In this document: positions 44,088-53,332 of the stretch, one piece after another | How the letters are laid out: each line of letters begins with the position of its first letter | How positions within the stretch are numbered: position 1 is the stretch's first letter | NCBI GenBank assembly: GCA_031180405.1 | Contig: JAPSLU010000001.1 | Span: forward strand, 45,280 to 109,279 | Direction of reading: 5' to 3' | DNA from: Bacillus sp. (in: firmicutes) | GTDB lineage: Bacteria; Bacillota; Bacilli; Bacillales; Bacillaceae | Length of the DNA stretch: 64,000 bases | Made by a program: the position numbers and the translations under genes | Notes under the pieces: model-generated | What the model saw: only the letters and a program-made list of their open reading frames with translations | The model's database searches: none | Told to the model about the DNA's origin: nothing

Positions 44088-45053
44088 ATGAATGCTGACC
44101 TTTTAAACGAACTACTACAACTAAATGACGAAGAAAAATCCATCCTGCAACAAACAAACGAAGTCCAAAAAGAACTCTACACAAGCCAAGAAAGCTTCAT
44201 TGTCGAAGGGGAACGGTTTTTAAACAATAATACGATGATCATGGTGCGGAAACATACGAGATTCGCCCACTTCCCTAAACACAAACACAACTATATAGAA
44301 GTGAATTACGTGTACAATGGATCACTTAAGCAAACCGTAGGAAATGAAAGACTTGAACTAAAAAAAGGTGACCTCCTATTTTTGAACCAACATATTGAGC
44401 ATGAGCTCGAGGCTTGTGGGGAAAAGGATATCATCATCAACTTTATTATCAAACCTGAATTTTTTTCGTTTATCTTCTCATATTTAACAACAGAAAATTT
44501 AATTTCAAATTTTTTAATTAGCAGCATCTTTGATCAAACACAGCAAGGACAATATTTATATTTTGCTGTATCAAAAATTAACAGTGTGCAGGAGCTAATC
44601 GGAAAAATTATCATGGAAATTATGAGCCCTTCCATGCTATCAGAATCATCAATTAAATTATACATGGGTTTATTAATGGTCGAGCTAATCAAGAATTTGG
44701 ATAAAGTAAGATATAGTAAGGATACTCATAAGCATCAATTAATTGTCAAGTCACTAAAATATATTGAAGTAAACTTTCAAAACGCTTCTTTGTATGAACT
44801 GGCTGAAGAACTCAATCAACCGCACTACACGTTAAGTAAAGCAATTAAAAAGGCTACCAAGTACACATTTAAAGAACTTGTTCAGGAAAAAAGATTAACG
44901 GTTGCAAAGGAATTATTAGAGAATACATCATTATCTATTACTTCCATTGTAGAAGAAGTGGGATATGAAAATATTAGTTATTTTTACAGAGTATTTAAAA
45001 GCAAATACGGTTATACTCCGAAACAATTTCGGGACCAACAACTAAAGAATTAG
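44088..45053 (+). CDS. AraC family regulator next to rhaBA
   Basis: ATG 44088 follows GAGGGA; an in-frame GTG at 44058 lacks a ribosome site. The protein is 321 residues. It has an N-terminal cupin sensor (FPKHKHNYIEVNYVYNGS, LELKKGDLLFLNQ) and a C-terminal AraC domain (LYELAEELNQPHYTLSKAIKK and VEEVGYENISYFYRVFKSKY). Its place directly before rhaB, and the repeated AAATAAGGA boxes ahead of both rhaB and the dead rhamnosidase gene, make it a likely rhamnose-responsive activator working beside the DeoR repressor. Confidence 0.9.
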   Translation: MNADLLNELLQLNDEEKSILQQTNEVQKELYTSQESFIVEGERFLNNNTMIMVRKHTRFAHFPKHKHNYIEVNYVYNGSLKQTVGNERLELKKGDLLFLNQHIEHELEACGEKDIIINFIIKPEFFSFIFSYLTTENLISNFLISSIFDQTQQGQYLYFAVSKINSVQELIGKIIMEIMSPSMLSESSIKLYMGLLMVELIKNLDKVRYSKDTHKHQLIVKSLKYIEVNFQNASLYELAEELNQPHYTLSKAIKKATKYTFKELVQEKRLTVAKELLENTSLSITSIVEEVGYENISYFYRVFKSKYGYTPKQFRDQQLKN

Positions 45054-45097
45054 TCATATTTCTACTACAATCAGTAGAAAATATGGCTTTTTATTTT
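45052..45097 (+). terminator. Terminator after the araC-type gene
   Basis: AGTCATATTTCTACT pairs with AGTAGAAAATATGGCT with small mismatches, followed by TTTTATTTT. Confidence 0.75.
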
Positions 45098-45100
45098 GTT

Positions 45101-45187
45101 TGCAAATAAGGACAATAAATAAGATGAATCACGATATAGAAACCTTTATAAAAGTAGCTTAAAATAATGTTAAAGCAAGCGTTTTCA
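45101..45187 (+). promoter_or_regulatory. rhaB control region: AAATAAGGA boxes and candidate cre
   Basis: TGCAAATAAGGACA (45101-45114) is identical to a 14-mer at 48026 before the dead glycosidase gene, and a second AAATAAG word follows 13 bp later. These look like AraC-type half-sites. AGCAAGCGTTTTCA (45174-45187) matches the CcpA consensus at 12 of 14 positions and lies just upstream of the ribosome binding site, where bound CcpA would block transcription. Confidence 0.5.
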
Positions 45188-45204
45188 GAGAAGAGGTGTT
45201 CAAA

Positions 45205-46620
45205 ATGAGTAAATATACCTTAGCAGTCGATATAGGTGCTTCAAGTGGAAGGTTAATTCTTGGTCATCTAGAAAATCGAATGCTCCAACTTAAGGAAATC
45301 CATCGTTTTGAAAACAATATTATCAAAAAGGGTGAGCACTTTTGTTGGGATATTGAGGCATTATTTCATGAAATAAAAGCGGGAATTAAAAAGTGTAATG
45401 ATCATGATATAAAGCCTGAAAGTATCGGTATTGATACTTGGGCTGTAGACTTTGTTTTACTTGACGAACATGACAATCTATTAACAGATGCAGTGGCATA
45501 CCGCGATCCACGAACAGATGGAATGATGGAAGAAGTATTCAGCATTATTCCAAAAGAAAAACTATACTTTGAGACAGGCATTCAATTTCAAAAGTTCAAT
45601 ACAATCTATCAATTATATGCTTTAAAGCAAAAGTCACCAGAGGTACTAGCTAAAGCTAAATCGTTTTTAATGATACCTGAGTATCTAAACTTTTTATTAT
45701 CTGATAAAAAAGTGAACGAATATACGAATGCAACATCTACCCAGCTTATAAATGCCTTTACGAAACAATGGGATCACGAATTACTTGATAAGCTTGGAAT
45801 TAATAACGAAATGTTCCATGAAATTCAACCACCAAAAACAGTTTTAGGCAATCTATCAAGTGAACTTGTACAAGAGTTTGGTTTTGATATGAAGGTAGTT
45901 TTACCCGCAACACATGACACAGCTTCAGCTGTTATTTCAGTTCCTGAATTAGAGGATACGATTTACATTAGCTCAGGGACATGGTCATTAATTGGAGTAG
46001 AGAACCGTTTTCCAATTTGTGTTCCAAAGGCCCTTGAGTATAACTTTACAAATGAAGGCGGCATCGATTATCGCTACCGTTTCCTAAAAAACATTATGGG
46101 GCTTTGGATGATTCAAGAAGTCAAACGTAACTACAATGACGAAATTTCATTCGCAGAATTTGTTGTTCTCGCCGATAAGGAAGAAAATTTTCGTTCGATT
46201 GTAAATGTGGATGATGATCGCTTCCTAAAGCCGGATAATATGGTAAGCGAAATCCAGAAATATTGCGAAGAAACAAATCAACAAGTTCCACAAACTCCAG
46301 GACAAGTAGCAAAATGTGTGTATGATAGTTTAGCAGAAAGCTATAAAACAGCAATAAATGAAATTGAAGAGATTTTTGAAAAAAGCTTCCCTAAAGTGAA
46401 TGTTATTGGTGGTGGCTGTCAAAACGAAATGCTCAATCAACTAATTGCAAATGTGACAAACAAAGAAGTTTGCGCAGGTCCAATTGAAGCAACAGCCATT
46501 GGAAACATTGTGGCACAGCTCATGGCATTAGGGGAAGTTGAAGATATCCATCAAGCAAAAGCATTAATTAAAGATTCTTTCGAAGTCAAAACATATAAAC
46601 AACAATTTGTGAGAGGATGA
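45205..46620 (+). CDS. rhaB: L-rhamnulokinase
   Basis: This 471-residue FGGY kinase phosphorylates L-rhamnulose to L-rhamnulose-1-phosphate, the substrate of RhaEW. ATG 45205 is chosen with AAGAGGTG upstream; an in-frame GTG at 45196 overlaps that site. RhaB hallmarks are [59 protein letters not shown], and [20 protein letters not shown]. The stop overlaps the region of the rhaA start, so kinase and isomerase are co-translated. Confidence 0.96.
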   Translation: MSKYTLAVDIGASSGRLILGHLENRMLQLKEIHRFENNIIKKGEHFCWDIEALFHEIKAGIKKCNDHDIKPESIGIDTWAVDFVLLDEHDNLLTDAVAYRDPRTDGMMEEVFSIIPKEKLYFETGIQFQKFNTIYQLYALKQKSPEVLAKAKSFLMIPEYLNFLLSDKKVNEYTNATSTQLINAFTKQWDHELLDKLGINNEMFHEIQPPKTVLGNLSSELVQEFGFDMKVVLPATHDTASAVISVPELEDTIYISSGTWSLIGVENRFPICVPKALEYNFTNEGGIDYRYRFLKNIMGLWMIQEVKRNYNDEISFAEFVVLADKEENFRSIVNVDDDRFLKPDNMVSEIQKYCEETNQQVPQTPGQVAKCVYDSLAESYKTAINEIEEIFEKSFPKVNVIGGGCQNEMLNQLIANVTNKEVCAGPIEATAIGNIVAQLMALGEVEDIHQAKALIKDSFEVKTYKQQFVRG

Positions 46621-46625
46621 TCAAC

Positions 46626-47879
46626 ATGTCAGTAAGAGAAAGTTATGAATTAGCGAAAAAGGAATATGAAAAATGGGGAATTAATGTAGATGATGTACTT
46701 AAGCAATTAAAACAGGTTCCAATTTCAATCCATTGCTGGCAGGGCGATGATGTTGGCGGTTTTGAAGTAAACAAAGGTGAATTATCAGGTGGAATTGACG
46801 TTACAGGAAATTACCCTGGTAAAGCAAGGACACCTGAGGAGTTAAGAAGTGATCTGGAAAAAGCCCTATCTTTAATCCCAGGAAAGCACCGTGTAAACCT
46901 ACACGCAATTTACGCTGAAACAAACGGAGAAGTGGTTGAGCGCGACCAATTAGAACCTAAACACTTTGAAAATTGGGTAAACTGGGCAAAAGAGCAAGGT
47001 CTAGGACTTGATTTTAATCCAACACTATTCTCACACGATAAAGCAGCGGAGGGTCTAACACTATCACACCCAGACCAGGAAATTCGTGAATTTTGGATTA
47101 ACCATTGTATCAAAAGCCGTAAAATTGCTGAATACTTCGGAAAAGAACTTGGAACACCGACACTAACAAACATCTGGATTCCAGATGGCTATAAGGATGT
47201 TCCAAGTGACCGTCTAACACCAAGAGTGCGCTTAAAAGAATCATTAGATAAAATTTTCCAAGTAGAAATTGATGAGCAATACAATATTGATGCTGTTGAA
47301 AGCAAACTTTTCGGTATCGGGTCGGAGTCTTATGTTGTAGGTTCACATGAATTTTATTTAGGATATGCCTTGAAAAATAACAAACTATGTTTACTTGATA
47401 CTGGACACTACCATCCAACAGAAATGGTATCAAATAAAATTTCATCTATGCTATTATACAGCGATAAACTAGCATTACACGTTTCCAGACCAGTGCGTTG
47501 GGATAGTGACCATGTTGTCACGCTTGATGACGAGTTAAAAGAAATTGCTCTTGAAATCGTTCGTAACGATGCATTAGACAAAGTAATAATTGGTCTTGAT
47601 TTCTTTGACGCAAGCATCAATCGTGTAGCAGCATGGACAATCGGAACTCGTAATATGATTAAATCATTACTATATGCAATGCTTGTACCAAACAACCACT
47701 TAAAACAACTTCAAGAAGAAGGAAACTTCACAGAAAGATTAGCATTAATGGAAGAATTTAAAACATATCCATTTGGTGCAATCTGGGATTACTATTGTGA
47801 GCAAAATGGTGTACCTGTGAAAGAAACTTGGTTGGAAGATGTCAAGAAGTATGAGAATGAAGTACTTTCTAAGAGATAA
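46626..47879 (+). CDS. rhaA: L-rhamnose isomerase
   Basis: This 417-residue Mn-dependent TIM-barrel enzyme converts L-rhamnose to L-rhamnulose. Start ATG 46626 is at good distance from AGAGGATG; ATG 46617 overlaps the rhaB stop and lies within that site. Family motifs are [63 protein letters not shown] and [16 protein letters not shown] strong terminator follows. Confidence 0.97.
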   Translation: MSVRESYELAKKEYEKWGINVDDVLKQLKQVPISIHCWQGDDVGGFEVNKGELSGGIDVTGNYPGKARTPEELRSDLEKALSLIPGKHRVNLHAIYAETNGEVVERDQLEPKHFENWVNWAKEQGLGLDFNPTLFSHDKAAEGLTLSHPDQEIREFWINHCIKSRKIAEYFGKELGTPTLTNIWIPDGYKDVPSDRLTPRVRLKESLDKIFQVEIDEQYNIDAVESKLFGIGSESYVVGSHEFYLGYALKNNKLCLLDTGHYHPTEMVSNKISSMLLYSDKLALHVSRPVRWDSDHVVTLDDELKEIALEIVRNDALDKVIIGLDFFDASINRVAAWTIGTRNMIKSLLYAMLVPNNHLKQLQEEGNFTERLALMEEFKTYPFGAIWDYYCEQNGVPVKETWLEDVKKYENEVLSKR

Positions 47880-47889
47880 TTAATGAACG

Positions 47890-47928
47890 AAAAGCCTAAG
47901 CCTTTATCTTTAAGGGCTTAGGCTTTTT
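47890..47928 (+). terminator. Terminator of rhaBA
   Basis: AAAGCCTAAGCC pairs perfectly with GGCTTAGGCTTT and TTT follows. Confidence 0.9.
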
Positions 47929-48025
47929 AGTAGAGCCATTCAATATTCGAAAAAATTACCTTACTAACTCTAAACGAAGAATGTCTTTTCCAATTATTGG
48001 AGGTTTTGAGTATTATTCCAAAATA

Positions 48026-48060
48026 TGCAAATAAGGACATTCTCTACCTGAAAATAAGGA
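48026..48060 (+). promoter_or_regulatory. AAATAAGGA direct repeats ahead of the dead rhamnosidase gene
   Basis: AAATAAGGA occurs at 48029-48037 and 48052-48060, 23 bp apart, the second ending just before a TATAAT-like box. The first copy lies in the 14-mer TGCAAATAAGGACA shared with the rhaB control region. The spacing of about two helical turns suits AraC-family half-sites. Confidence 0.5.
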
Positions 48061-48093
48061 GTATAATAGAAATAACAAGCCTAATATAGGGGG

Positions 48094-48365
48094 AAATGAT
48101 GATTAAAAAGCTTTTCTCTTTTAATATTTGCAACCACGATTTGGGAGCTCTTAAATTCTTATACGGTTGAGGATGGTTTTGGTGGAAATAACAGCATGAA
48201 CTCTTTTAACCACTATTATTTTGGTGCTGTAGGGGCATAGATGATGAGCCATTCCCTTGGAATTGAACGCAACCAAGACAAACCTGGATTTAAACACTTC
48301 ATACTTCAGCCTAGAAAGGCTGTATATGAATTAGAATCGGTAGTTATGAATTTCGTTCGATTATA
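48094..48365 (+). pseudogene. Remnant of an alpha-L-rhamnosidase-like gene (GH78 C-terminus)
   Basis: Translation of 48130 onwards gives ATTIWELLNSYTVEDGFGGN, then NSMNSFNHYYFGAVGA, an in-frame TAG, then MMSHSLGIERNQDKPGFKHF and ILQPR. TTIWE, SMNHY/SFNHYxxGAVG and FxHFxLxP are the C-terminal hallmarks of GH78 rhamnosidases. Upstream, AGGGGGAAATG and a short ORF in another frame look like the old ribosome site and start, joined by a deletion of most of the gene. The dead gene lies between rhaA and rhaM, so it once released rhamnose for this pathway. Confidence 0.8.
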
Positions 48366-48414
48366 AAGAATAAAAAGTAAAGTTAGAAGTACGCTAACTA
48401 ATTAAGAACTATAG

Positions 48415-48467
48415 TTGGAGCTGCAGAATTAGTAATTACTGATTTTCTGGAGCTCCTTCTTTTTTAA
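48415..48467 (+). terminator. Terminator after the rhamnosidase remnant
   Basis: Nested arms GGAGCT/AGCTCC, CAGAA/TTCTG and AGTAATTACT form a long hairpin followed by TTCTTTTTT. Confidence 0.8.
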
Positions 48468-48550
48468 AATATTATTAGTGCCATAAAAATGAAGTTCTAT
48501 AACGTAGTACCAAGAAAGAGATCATTTTTATTGCCTCAGGGGGAACTTAG

Positions 48551-48865
48551 ATGATTAGAAAAGCATCAATTATGTATGTTTATAAAGATCAATATGAAGA
48601 GTACAAACTTCGCCATGATGAATTATGGCCTGAAATGGAACAAGAACTAAAAGCCCATGGAGCACATAATTATTCTATTTTCTTAGATGAAGAGTCAGGT
48701 CAGTTATTTGCTTATGTAGAAATTGAAGATGAAGAAAGATGGAACCAAATGGCTTTTACGGATATTTGTCAAAAATGGTGGGCATACATGGAACCACTTA
48801 TGGAAACAAACCTGGATAAAAGCCCATTAACAAAAGAATTAAAGAACGTATTTTATTTAGCGTAA
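48551..48865 (+). CDS. rhaM: L-rhamnose mutarotase
   Basis: This 104-residue protein has the full RhaM length and motifs ([57 protein letters not shown]). It speeds the alpha/beta anomer exchange of L-rhamnose before isomerisation. CAGGGGGAAC precedes ATG 48551. In B. subtilis rhaM sits between rhaB and rhaA; here it follows rhaA, separated by the rhamnosidase remnant and two terminators, so it is probably transcribed on its own. Confidence 0.95.
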   Translation: MIRKASIMYVYKDQYEEYKLRHDELWPEMEQELKAHGAHNYSIFLDEESGQLFAYVEIEDEERWNQMAFTDICQKWWAYMEPLMETNLDKSPLTKELKNVFYLA

Positions 48866-48945
48866 TTAATCATGAAAGTAGCGACAAGAAGCCAGACGAG
48901 AGGAAAGACATTAAAACAAATTGAATAAGAGAGTCTAGTGTATAA

Positions 48946-48999
48946 ATGACATGGGCTGATGATATACCAAACAAGGTATAAGCAGCCCATGTCATTTAT
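48946..48999 (+). terminator. Hairpin after rhaM
   Basis: ATGACATGGGCTG pairs perfectly with CAGCCCATGTCAT; TTTATTTA follows. It is probably a terminator, although the T run is weak. Confidence 0.65.
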
Positions 49000-49140
49000 T
49001 TACTAAAATAATTCCTTCTAATAAAGAGTATAGTTTAGTTCAAATGGACTAATATAGACTTTCCCAAAAAATATAAAAACCTATAGGTATAAAAAGCATG
49101 TTAAAATAAATGTGGGTATAAGTTTAGGGGGAAAACCGAC

Positions 49141-49974
49141 ATGAATAACCAAAATATCATGAAACGTAACAACGTAAAAATTGAGGGCGAAGGTGAAAAA
49201 ACACTTATTTTTGCACCTGGGTTTGGTTGTGATCAGAGTGTTTGGGAATCAGTGAAAAGTGCCTTTACAGATGAGTATCGGGTAATCTTATTTGATTATG
49301 TAGGGTTGGGGAATACTGATATTGACTCCTATGACCGAGATCGATACCGTACATTGTCAGGATACGTTCAAGATTTATTGGACATTTGCTCGTCTTTAGA
49401 TTTAGCAAATGCCATTTTTGTTGGTCATTCTGTTAGCAGTATGATTGGAATGATGGCTTCAATCAGGAAACCTAGCTATTTTTCTCATCTTATTATGATT
49501 GGACCTTCCCCATGTTATCTTAACGATCCCCCATCATATAATGGTGGATTCGAAAAAGATGATTTGTTGGGGCTGCTTGATTTAATGGAAAAAAACTATA
49601 TAGGATGGGCAAACATATTTGCCTCAACCCTTGTTAATCATCCTGATAACCTTGATGTAATTAAGGATCTTGAAGATCGTTTTTGCTCAACAGATCCAAT
49701 TATTGCTCGACAATTTGCTGAAGCAACATTTTTTTCAGATAACCGTGGAGATCTATCAAAAGTATCTGTTCCTTCCCTTATTATGCAATGCTCAAATGAT
49801 ATCATTGCACCAACAAGTGTAGGGGAATATCTTCATCATCAGATACCAAATAGTACATTTAAAAAATTAAAAGCAACAGGACACTGTCCACATATGAGTC
49901 ATCCAGAAGAAACGATACAGGTCATTCGACAATATCTTTTATCTACAGAGACTAGTAAACACCAAGGAGACTAA
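49141..49974 (+). CDS. rsbQ: RsbQ, alpha/beta hydrolase required for energy-stress signalling
   Basis: This 277-residue alpha/beta hydrolase has the catalytic triad Ser97 (VGHSVSS), Asp220 (CSNDIIAP) and His248 ([12 protein letters not shown]), one residue off B. subtilis RsbQ (96/219/247). RsbQ is needed for the PP2C phosphatase RsbP to signal energy stress to sigma-B. AGGGGGAAAA precedes ATG 49141. The rsbP gene begins 1 bp after its stop, the same order as in B. subtilis. Confidence 0.93.
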   Translation: MNNQNIMKRNNVKIEGEGEKTLIFAPGFGCDQSVWESVKSAFTDEYRVILFDYVGLGNTDIDSYDRDRYRTLSGYVQDLLDICSSLDLANAIFVGHSVSSMIGMMASIRKPSYFSHLIMIGPSPCYLNDPPSYNGGFEKDDLLGLLDLMEKNYIGWANIFASTLVNHPDNLDVIKDLEDRFCSTDPIIARQFAEATFFSDNRGDLSKVSVPSLIMQCSNDIIAPTSVGEYLHHQIPNSTFKKLKATGHCPHMSHPEETIQVIRQYLLSTETSKHQGD

Positions 49975-49975
49975 A

Positions 49976-51184
49976 ATGAATGAACAGTTAAACCATGCAC
50001 CTGGTGGATTTTTATCATTATCAGAAGATGGTGTTATCTTATCGATTAACCAAACTTTATTAGATGTACTCGAATTCAACGATACACAATTAGTTGGCCA
50101 ACATATTGATACGATCTTAACGAAATCGGCTAGGGTTTTTTATCAACTTTATTTCGTCCCACTCCTTCAATTAGGTAAGAAAGTTGAAGAGCTGTATATT
50201 TCTTTTGAGTCAAAGAATGGTAAAGAAATCCCAATCCTTTTGAATGCACATATCCAAACACGTCATGGCCAAAAAGTTATCGATTGTTTAATGATTCCGA
50301 TAAGAAAACGGGATAAATATGAAAATGTACTGCTTGAAACAAAAAAGAAGCTAGAAGCAGCTTTATTGGCAAAACAACAAGCCTATTCTGAATTAGAGGT
50401 TGTGTTAAAAGCTCTAGAGGAAAAACAACAGGAATTACTTGAACTTAATAAAGAAAATCAAAAATTTAAAATTGAAACAAAGAAAGAATTAGAACTTGCA
50501 AGAAAAATACAAGAAACACCCCTTACTGATTATATACGAAATGATCTAATTCATATCGAGGCATATTATAAGGCCTCTCATCATCTATCCGGTGATATTT
50601 ATGGAATTTACCAAATTGATCGGGATCGTTATGGGATTATTATTCTAGATGTCATGGGTCACGGGATATCTTCAGCGTTGATCACGATGTCACTTCATTC
50701 ATTGTTTCAACGATTAATCTTAAGGGAAGGTAATCCTCAAACGGTTGTGAAAGAATTAGATCATTATCTTCATAATCTTTTTCAAAATAGTGAAGGAACC
50801 GAGTATTACTGTACAGCAATTTATCTTTTAATAGATACGGCAACGCAAAAAATCGATTTTATTAATGCCGGCCATCCACCTGCATTTTTACAAGATTCGA
50901 GTGGTATGCAAGAGCTCAATTCCTCTTCTCCACCAATTGGAACGTTTGAAGGTATTCAATTTAAAACAAAGACATTTCCTTACACAAAAGGAAGCAGGCT
51001 CCTTCTTTATACAGATGGAGTGACAGATGCCTTTGGCTTCAATCATTTAAAACCCTTGCTGTCAGATAATCCAAACACTCCTCTGCCCGTTCTGAAAGAG
51101 AAAATTATCCAGTCCATTGATAGTACAGATTTTGCCTATCATGAAAGTGATGATCAATGTTTCCTTTTAATAGATCTGTTTTAA
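49976..51184 (+). CDS. rsbP: RsbP, PAS-PP2C phosphatase of the sigma-B energy-stress branch
   Basis: This 402-residue protein has an N-terminal PAS domain (about 10-115: ILSINQTLLDVLEFNDTQLVGQ), a coiled coil (about 115-180, rich in Lys, Glu and Leu) and a C-terminal SpoIIE-type PP2C domain (about 200-400: YKASHHLSGDIYGIYQID, DVMGHGISSALITM, INAGHPPAFL, LLYTDGVTDAFG). It dephosphorylates the anti-anti-sigma factor RsbV when ATP falls. It is translationally coupled to rsbQ. The core sigma-B operon is not in the window. Confidence 0.93.
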   Translation: MNEQLNHAPGGFLSLSEDGVILSINQTLLDVLEFNDTQLVGQHIDTILTKSARVFYQLYFVPLLQLGKKVEELYISFESKNGKEIPILLNAHIQTRHGQKVIDCLMIPIRKRDKYENVLLETKKKLEAALLAKQQAYSELEVVLKALEEKQQELLELNKENQKFKIETKKELELARKIQETPLTDYIRNDLIHIEAYYKASHHLSGDIYGIYQIDRDRYGIIILDVMGHGISSALITMSLHSLFQRLILREGNPQTVVKELDHYLHNLFQNSEGTEYYCTAIYLLIDTATQKIDFINAGHPPAFLQDSSGMQELNSSSPPIGTFEGIQFKTKTFPYTKGSRLLLYTDGVTDAFGFNHLKPLLSDNPNTPLPVLKEKIIQSIDSTDFAYHESDDQCFLLIDLF

Positions 51185-51193
51185 GAAGTTCAA

Positions 51194-51251
51194 GACACCT
51201 TTTAAAAATGTACTTCTCCTATTTTAGGTACATTTTTTTAGGTGTTTTTAT
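51194..51251 (+). terminator. Terminator of rsbQP
   Basis: An inner stem AAAAATGTAC/GTACATTTTT lies within an outer ACACCT/AGGTGT arm, followed by TTTT. Confidence 0.88.
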
Positions 51252-51376
51252 GATAACAACAAGTACTCAAGGTTTCTGATTTTAAAGAAGGTTTTTTCTA
51301 TTATTGTTCTACCAAATGAAAATAAACCGATAGATATCCACCACACTAGGGAGTGTCCACATGAATCACCGGCAAC

Positions 51377-51710
51377 TCAACAGCTCCAAGCGTGACAATA
51401 ACTATTAATTAAATAGCTTCCATAAGGGGAGAAGTCTTTATTTTCCGGATCATATAACTCCAAAAGGTGATCCGCCCCATCTTTAATCATTTCAACTCAA
51501 TAGTCTTTTAGCTGAGAGATCGCTTTTTCTCCTACTAGTATTAATTAACGCATCACCAAGATAATGGTAAATATAGGGTGTTGTTAAGCCGATTTCAGGT
51601 TTCTTAGACAAAAGCTGAAGAATTTTTTCTCGGTTTGCTTCAGTTCTAACAAAACCGCATGTGCCATCACGATCTGACTCGCCCATGATCGTGGGAAGTA
51701 CGTGAACCAA
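51377..51710 (-). pseudogene. Remnant of a second rhamnosidase-like (six-hairpin) glycosidase
   Basis: The minus-strand frame 51710-51492 codes TCGFVRTEANREKILQLLSK, KPEIGLTTPYIYHYLGDALI and a short tail ending in a stop. Right after it another frame (51490-51377) continues MIKDGADHLLELYDPENKDF, then SPYGSYLINSYCHAWSC and TGA. The pattern EIGLTTPYxYH...GADxxxELYDPEN..SPYGSxLINSYCHAWSC is that of the catalytic (alpha/alpha)6 barrel end of rhamnosidase-like glycosidases. The N-terminal bulk is gone and at least one frameshift is present. It faces away from rsbQP. Confidence 0.65.
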
Positions 51711-51757
51711 GGTTGTATTTACATGTGTACGTTTCTAATGTTGAATGTATATATCGT

Positions 51758-51794
51758 AAAAGCCAATCACAAATTCGTGATTGGCTATTTTTAT
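51758..51794. terminator. Bidirectional hairpin terminator
   Basis: AGCCAATCAC pairs perfectly with GTGATTGGCT around AAATTC-type loop bases, with A and T runs outside. Confidence 0.82.
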
Positions 51795-51875
51795 TATGAT
51801 ACTTTTCCCCATGGTCAACTAAAAAAGTAAGCGCTATAATCACGTATAAGAAATAAATTTAAAATGAGGGGTACC

Positions 51876-53108
51876 ATGACCATTCCAAAAACACTTGATT
51901 TAGAGTATGTGGCTAAATTAATTTTTGATTCTTTTAAAGTGCCAGTGAAGTTTATAGAGAAAAATGGGTCTGTTTTATATCATTTTACGAGTGTATCAAC
52001 GATTAATCCATTGTATTCATCGAATTACTATAAAGAATTAATTGAAAATGAAAGTAATCGGTCGAATTTTCCTCTGTTTGTTAAAAATCAGTATTTAGAA
52101 AACTTCATAATAATGGACATACAAACACCCGAAAAGGGCATAGGGAAATTTCTAATAGGACCGACTTTGACTCAAAAATTGCCTGACGAAATAATTAATG
52201 GTTTATTACATGATTATTCAAAAATAACAGGTAAACAAGAGTTAACATTTTATTATGATAGTCTTCCAAACGTAACCAATGATCAATTTCTTTCAATAAG
52301 TAACTTGTTATTTTTCCTTATTTTTAATGAAAGACTAGATATGAACCAGTTAGCTAGTCAAAATGGAGTATTTATTAGAAAGGTAGTAGTAAATACGCTC
52401 CCTGATTTAGAAATATCTAGACGTAAGGAAAAACAGGCATTTCATCCTCCAGAATTTTACGAAATTGAAATGCTTCAATGTATTAGAGAAGGACGGAAAG
52501 AAGATTTAGTGAAAAATTTAATTCAGAAAAAACCAGGAGAATCAGGTATCTTGGCCAAAAAAAGTTACCTGCGAAGTCAAAAAAACATGGCGATTTGTGG
52601 AATTACATTAGCAACTAGAGCAGCAATTGAAGGAGGACTTGAGTGGGATTTAGCTAGAACGCTAAGTGATGTTTACATTCAGAATATTGAAGAGTCAGTA
52701 GATGTTGAAAGCACAATAAAAATCTTACATGAGTCTATGTATGATTTAGCAGAGCGAGTTCAGAAAAATAAAGAGGCAAAGTACTCCGAAGTTATTAATC
52801 TATGCTTCCGTTATATCTATAAACATATATATGAAAATATATTGATTACAGATATTGCTGACTTTGTAGGGATAAGTCCCGTTCATTTATCAGCTCGATT
52901 TAAAAAGGAAGTTGGTCAAACATTAAAGCATTATATTCTGCAAGAAAAGATAGATGAAGCAAAAAAATTAATCATCTTAACGGACACGTCATTTTTGGAT
53001 ATATGTATGTTGTTGAATTTTAATGATCAAAGCTACTTTACGAAGGTGTTTAAAAAGGTAACAGGGTTAACCCCTAAACAATATAAGGATAGAGGAAGGT
53101 TAATCTAA
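51876..53108 (+). CDS. AraC family transcriptional regulator
   Basis: The start is ATG 51876, preceded by GAGGGG; an in-frame ATG at 51864 has no site. This 410-residue protein is longer than most AraC regulators. The N-terminal 290 residues are a sensor region I cannot assign (LEYVAKLIFDSFKVPVKFIE start; YLRSQKNMAICGITLATRAA late). The C-terminal 100 residues are the AraC domain (ITDIADFVGISPVHLSARFKK and ICMLLNFNDQSYFTKVFKKV). It precedes the GPH transporter and sulfatase operon on the same strand and is its probable activator. Confidence 0.87.
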   Translation: MTIPKTLDLEYVAKLIFDSFKVPVKFIEKNGSVLYHFTSVSTINPLYSSNYYKELIENESNRSNFPLFVKNQYLENFIIMDIQTPEKGIGKFLIGPTLTQKLPDEIINGLLHDYSKITGKQELTFYYDSLPNVTNDQFLSISNLLFFLIFNERLDMNQLASQNGVFIRKVVVNTLPDLEISRRKEKQAFHPPEFYEIEMLQCIREGRKEDLVKNLIQKKPGESGILAKKSYLRSQKNMAICGITLATRAAIEGGLEWDLARTLSDVYIQNIEESVDVESTIKILHESMYDLAERVQKNKEAKYSEVINLCFRYIYKHIYENILITDIADFVGISPVHLSARFKKEVGQTLKHYILQEKIDEAKKLIILTDTSFLDICMLLNFNDQSYFTKVFKKVTGLTPKQYKDRGRLI

Positions 53109-53257
53109 CTTCCAGCGGCGCCTAGACCTTTTCCTAAATGGGATGGGTCATTATTTTTTATAACAGAGGCAAAATAAGATTTTATTAGTTTTTAAAAGTA
53201 CCAAAACTAATAAAAAATTACCAAACAATTGAGAGGATAAGACTTAAACTCACATTA

Positions 53258-53271
53258 TGAAAACGCTTAAT
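53258..53271 (+). promoter_or_regulatory. Candidate cre or LacI-type operator before the first GPH gene
   Basis: TGAAAACGCTTAAT matches the CcpA consensus at 12 of 14 positions and lies 60-75 bp upstream of the transporter start. A similar sequence precedes the second GPH gene at 57489-57559. It could bind CcpA or the LacI-family protein encoded at 62432. Confidence 0.45.
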
Positions 53272-53332
53272 ACCTGTTTGTGAAAAAGGTTAAGGGTTTA
53301 CATTATTTCTTACTAAATAGGGAGGTAATCAG

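Noticed and set aside
49090..49120. Sigma-B promoter ahead of rsbQ (GTTAAA and GGGTAT)
   Set aside because: The two boxes are only 8 bp apart, too close for the sigma-B spacing of about 12-15 bp.
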